Positions 51,393 to 52,772 of a DNA stretch of 52,772 nt are shown here, piece by piece. The stretch comes from an uncultured Alphaproteobacteria bacterium (GTDB lineage: Bacteria; Pseudomonadota; Alphaproteobacteria; HIMB59; GCA-002718135). Numbering within the stretch: the stretch's first letter is position 1; each line of letters begins with the position of its first letter. The notes beneath the pieces are model-generated. The model did not search any database and was not told where the DNA came from. It was given only the letters and a program-made list of their open reading frames with translations. The DNA lies in NCBI GenBank assembly GCA_902521315.1, contig CABYRH010000006.1:55001-107772 (forward strand), written 5' to 3'. Position numbers and translations under genes: made by a program.

Positions 51393-52603
51393 AGAAAGTC
51401 TTATATATTGCTAGAATCTTTAGTGGATTAGAGGTTTCTATAAATAATAATTTTTGGAATCCCTCAGGAGTGCCCACAATTTACAAATTAATTGAAGCAT
51501 TAGACAAAGATTTTGAATTAAAAATTATTTTTACAGAAAAAAATAAAGAACAAAACATAATCTTAAAAAAAGATAATTTTAATTATTCTTTAAATGGATT
51601 AAAAGCAAATATTGTATTATTGCATTCTTACAAAAAAACTTTTTTGCATAAATATTTCTTTATTATTATTGAATTTATACAATTTTTAAAAATTATCAAA
51701 ATCTCACTCTTTTATAAACCTGATGTTATTTATATTGGAAATGCGAACATATGGACTGGAGCTTTTTTAAAAATTATTGGTTATAAAACTATTTTTAGAG
51801 TGATGGGCGTTTATGATGCTATGAGGTATGTATATAAAAAAAATAATATCAAAAATTTAATATTAAGATTCTCTTATTTAGTAAAATATAATGCTTTAAT
51901 TTTTACTCAGGATGGATCAGGTATAGAAAATTGGCAAAAAAAAGCAACTAAGTCTGTAAATTTATTTAATTTGATAAACGGAGTACCAAATATTCCAAAA
52001 CATATTATAGAAAAAAACTTTAGTACAAATAAGATTAATATTCTTTTTTTAGGAAGATTAGAGCCTATGAAGGGAATTATTGAATTTTTATCAATTGCGG
52101 ATCAATTAACAAAAAAATTTGATAATGTTAAGATCAATATATTGGGTTCTGGCATTTTAGAAAAAAAAATTGAGGAATTCATCGTTAACAACCAGCAAAT
52201 AGAGGTAAATTTTATAAAGGTTCTGGAACATAATAAGGTAGTTAATTTTATCAAAAATATGGATATCTATATTTCTATAAATAAAAGAGGCAATTTAAGT
52301 AATGCAACACTTGAATGCATTTCACAGGGATTAGTTACATTTGTTTTAAATGAAGATAAAAAAACTGAAAAAGATTATTTCACTAACAAATTTTTACCAG
52401 ATAATATTTTTTTTAAAATTGATAGACAATATATTGTTGAAAGTGCTGTAAAACAAATTGCAAAATTAATTGAAAATACTAATTTAATTAATAAACACAA
52501 ATTTGAAACTTTGGAATTTGCAAAAAAAAATCTTATCTTATGGGAAAATAGAATTCAAAGTGAAATGAATATAATAAAAGATGTTGTAAATGCAAAAAAA
52601 TAA
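51389..52603 (+). CDS. Glycosyltransferase family 4 (GT-B)
   Basis: A 404-residue GT4-type transferase. The C-terminal nucleotide-binding half has LFLGRLEPMKGI near 219-230, NILGSG near 250, and a degenerate E-x7-E region in GNLSNATLECISQGLV. Donor is likely the UDP-diamino-uronate made by the four genes upstream. Start is TTG, sharing its last two bases with the TGA of the preceding gene; the sequence following (KKVLYIARIFSG) is a normal GT4 N-terminus. The gene overlaps the following partial gene by 14 bases. Confidence 0.82.
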   Translation: MKKVLYIARIFSGLEVSINNNFWNPSGVPTIYKLIEALDKDFELKIIFTEKNKEQNIILKKDNFNYSLNGLKANIVLLHSYKKTFLHKYFFIIIEFIQFLKIIKISLFYKPDVIYIGNANIWTGAFLKIIGYKTIFRVMGVYDAMRYVYKKNNIKNLILRFSYLVKYNALIFTQDGSGIENWQKKATKSVNLFNLINGVPNIPKHIIEKNFSTNKINILFLGRLEPMKGIIEFLSIADQLTKKFDNVKINILGSGILEKKIEEFIVNNQQIEVNFIKVLEHNKVVNFIKNMDIYISINKRGNLSNATLECISQGLVTFVLNEDKKTEKDYFTNKFLPDNIFFKIDRQYIVESAVKQIAKLIENTNLINKHKFETLEFAKKNLILWENRIQSEMNIIKDVVNAKK

Positions 52604-52772
52604 AAAAGTTGTTGTTATATTACCTACATTATCAGGCGGAGGAGCGCAATGGGTTCTTAATAAATTATCCCATGAGTTAGTAGAAACTTATGAAGTAATT
52701 ATTGTAACTTTTGAAGATAATAATAATAAAATCCGAGATAAAGAAGATAAATTAAAAATTATATATACTGAT
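52590..52772 (+). CDS. Glycosyltransferase, GT4-like, 3' end outside the window
   Basis: An ATG at 52590, inside the end of the preceding gene, opens a frame that runs to the window end (61 codons) without a stop. It reads QKNKKVVVILPTLSGGGAQ and then WVLNKLSHEL, the standard opening of GT4 transferases: a beta strand, then the glycine-rich GGGAxxxxxxL turn. The rest is cut. It is expected to be another hexose or uronate transferase of the same operon. Confidence 0.75.
   Translation, partial: MQKNKKVVVILPTLSGGGAQWVLNKLSHELVETYEVIIVTFEDNNNKIRDKEDKLKIIYTD

Noticed and set aside
1..52772. tRNA genes, rRNA, CRISPR arrays, insertion sequences, integrase or attachment sites
   Set aside because: I looked for GC-rich cloverleaf-like islands, regularly spaced repeats, transposase motifs and flanking direct repeats and saw none; subtle ones could be missed by eye.

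Overview
The window is a 52.8 kb, extremely AT-rich, densely packed surface-polysaccharide biosynthesis island. Low G+C, very short or overlapping gene junctions, gene types (LABN-domain protein beside a dolichol-phosphate-mannose-synthase-like transferase, MmsA, pseudaminate genes, several sulfotransferases) and the absence of mobile elements suggest a streamlined marine alphaproteobacterium such as a SAR11/Pelagibacterales member, whose genomes carry a hypervariable cell-surface island. This taxonomic reading is inference; there is no rRNA or other marker gene in the window.

Layout. (A) 1-11614, plus strand: a truncated class III aminotransferase, a 64-residue protein, a formyltransferase, pseudaminate synthase PseI, then two separate sugar amidotransferase cassettes (WbpG/PseA-type PP-loop enzyme plus HisH- and HisF-like partners; order WbpG-HisH-HisF in the first, HisH-HisF-WbpG in the second), a degenerate formyltransferase-like protein and a propeller protein between them, a GNAT acetyltransferase and a DUF4910-type aminopeptidase-like protein. 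(B) 11639-13294, minus strand: an RfbF/RfbG-like pair for a CDP-hexose. (C) 13301-15790: glycosyltransferases in divergent and convergent arrangement. (D) 15780-21720: LABN protein, MmsA, UDP-glucuronate 4-epimerase-like enzyme, a Wzz-topology protein, an O-antigen ligase/polymerase and a sulfotransferase, met by a minus-strand sulfotransferase to 22708. (E) 22760-27617: PseB, PseC, an aldo/keto-reductase-like protein and a GT-B-like protein. (F) 27830-34353: a Rossmann-propeller fusion, two capsule-type transferases, a radical SAM/SPASM protein, a NeuA/PtmB-like cytidylyltransferase and a PtmA-like SDR. (G) 34461-52772: KdsB-like and AroB-like enzymes, a sulfotransferase, a HisC-like aminotransferase, a paralogous GT-B protein, an SDR epimerase, an ABC flippase, an asparagine-synthase-like/FemAB/DegT/deacetylase group, then WbpB, a formyltransferase, WbpE, WbpI and two GT4 transferases, the last cut by the window end.

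How it works together. PseB, PseC, a GNAT, PseI and a CMP-sugar synthetase supply most of a pseudaminic-acid-type pathway (PseG is not seen), and the amidotransferase cassettes would convert N-acyl groups to amidino groups. WbpB-WbpE-WbpI would make a UDP-2,3-diamino-uronic acid; the usual acetyltransferase WbpD is missing and a formyltransferase with intact catalytic residues sits between WbpB and WbpE, so a 3-formamido sugar is predicted. Glycosyltransferases assemble the units, the ABC protein probably flips a lipid-linked product, the ligase/polymerase and Wzz-like protein finish the chain, and three sulfotransferases could sulfate it.

The longest stretch without a gene is 212 bases (27618-27829). 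No stretch above 300 bases lacks a gene, and I found no tRNA, rRNA, CRISPR array, insertion sequence or attachment site.
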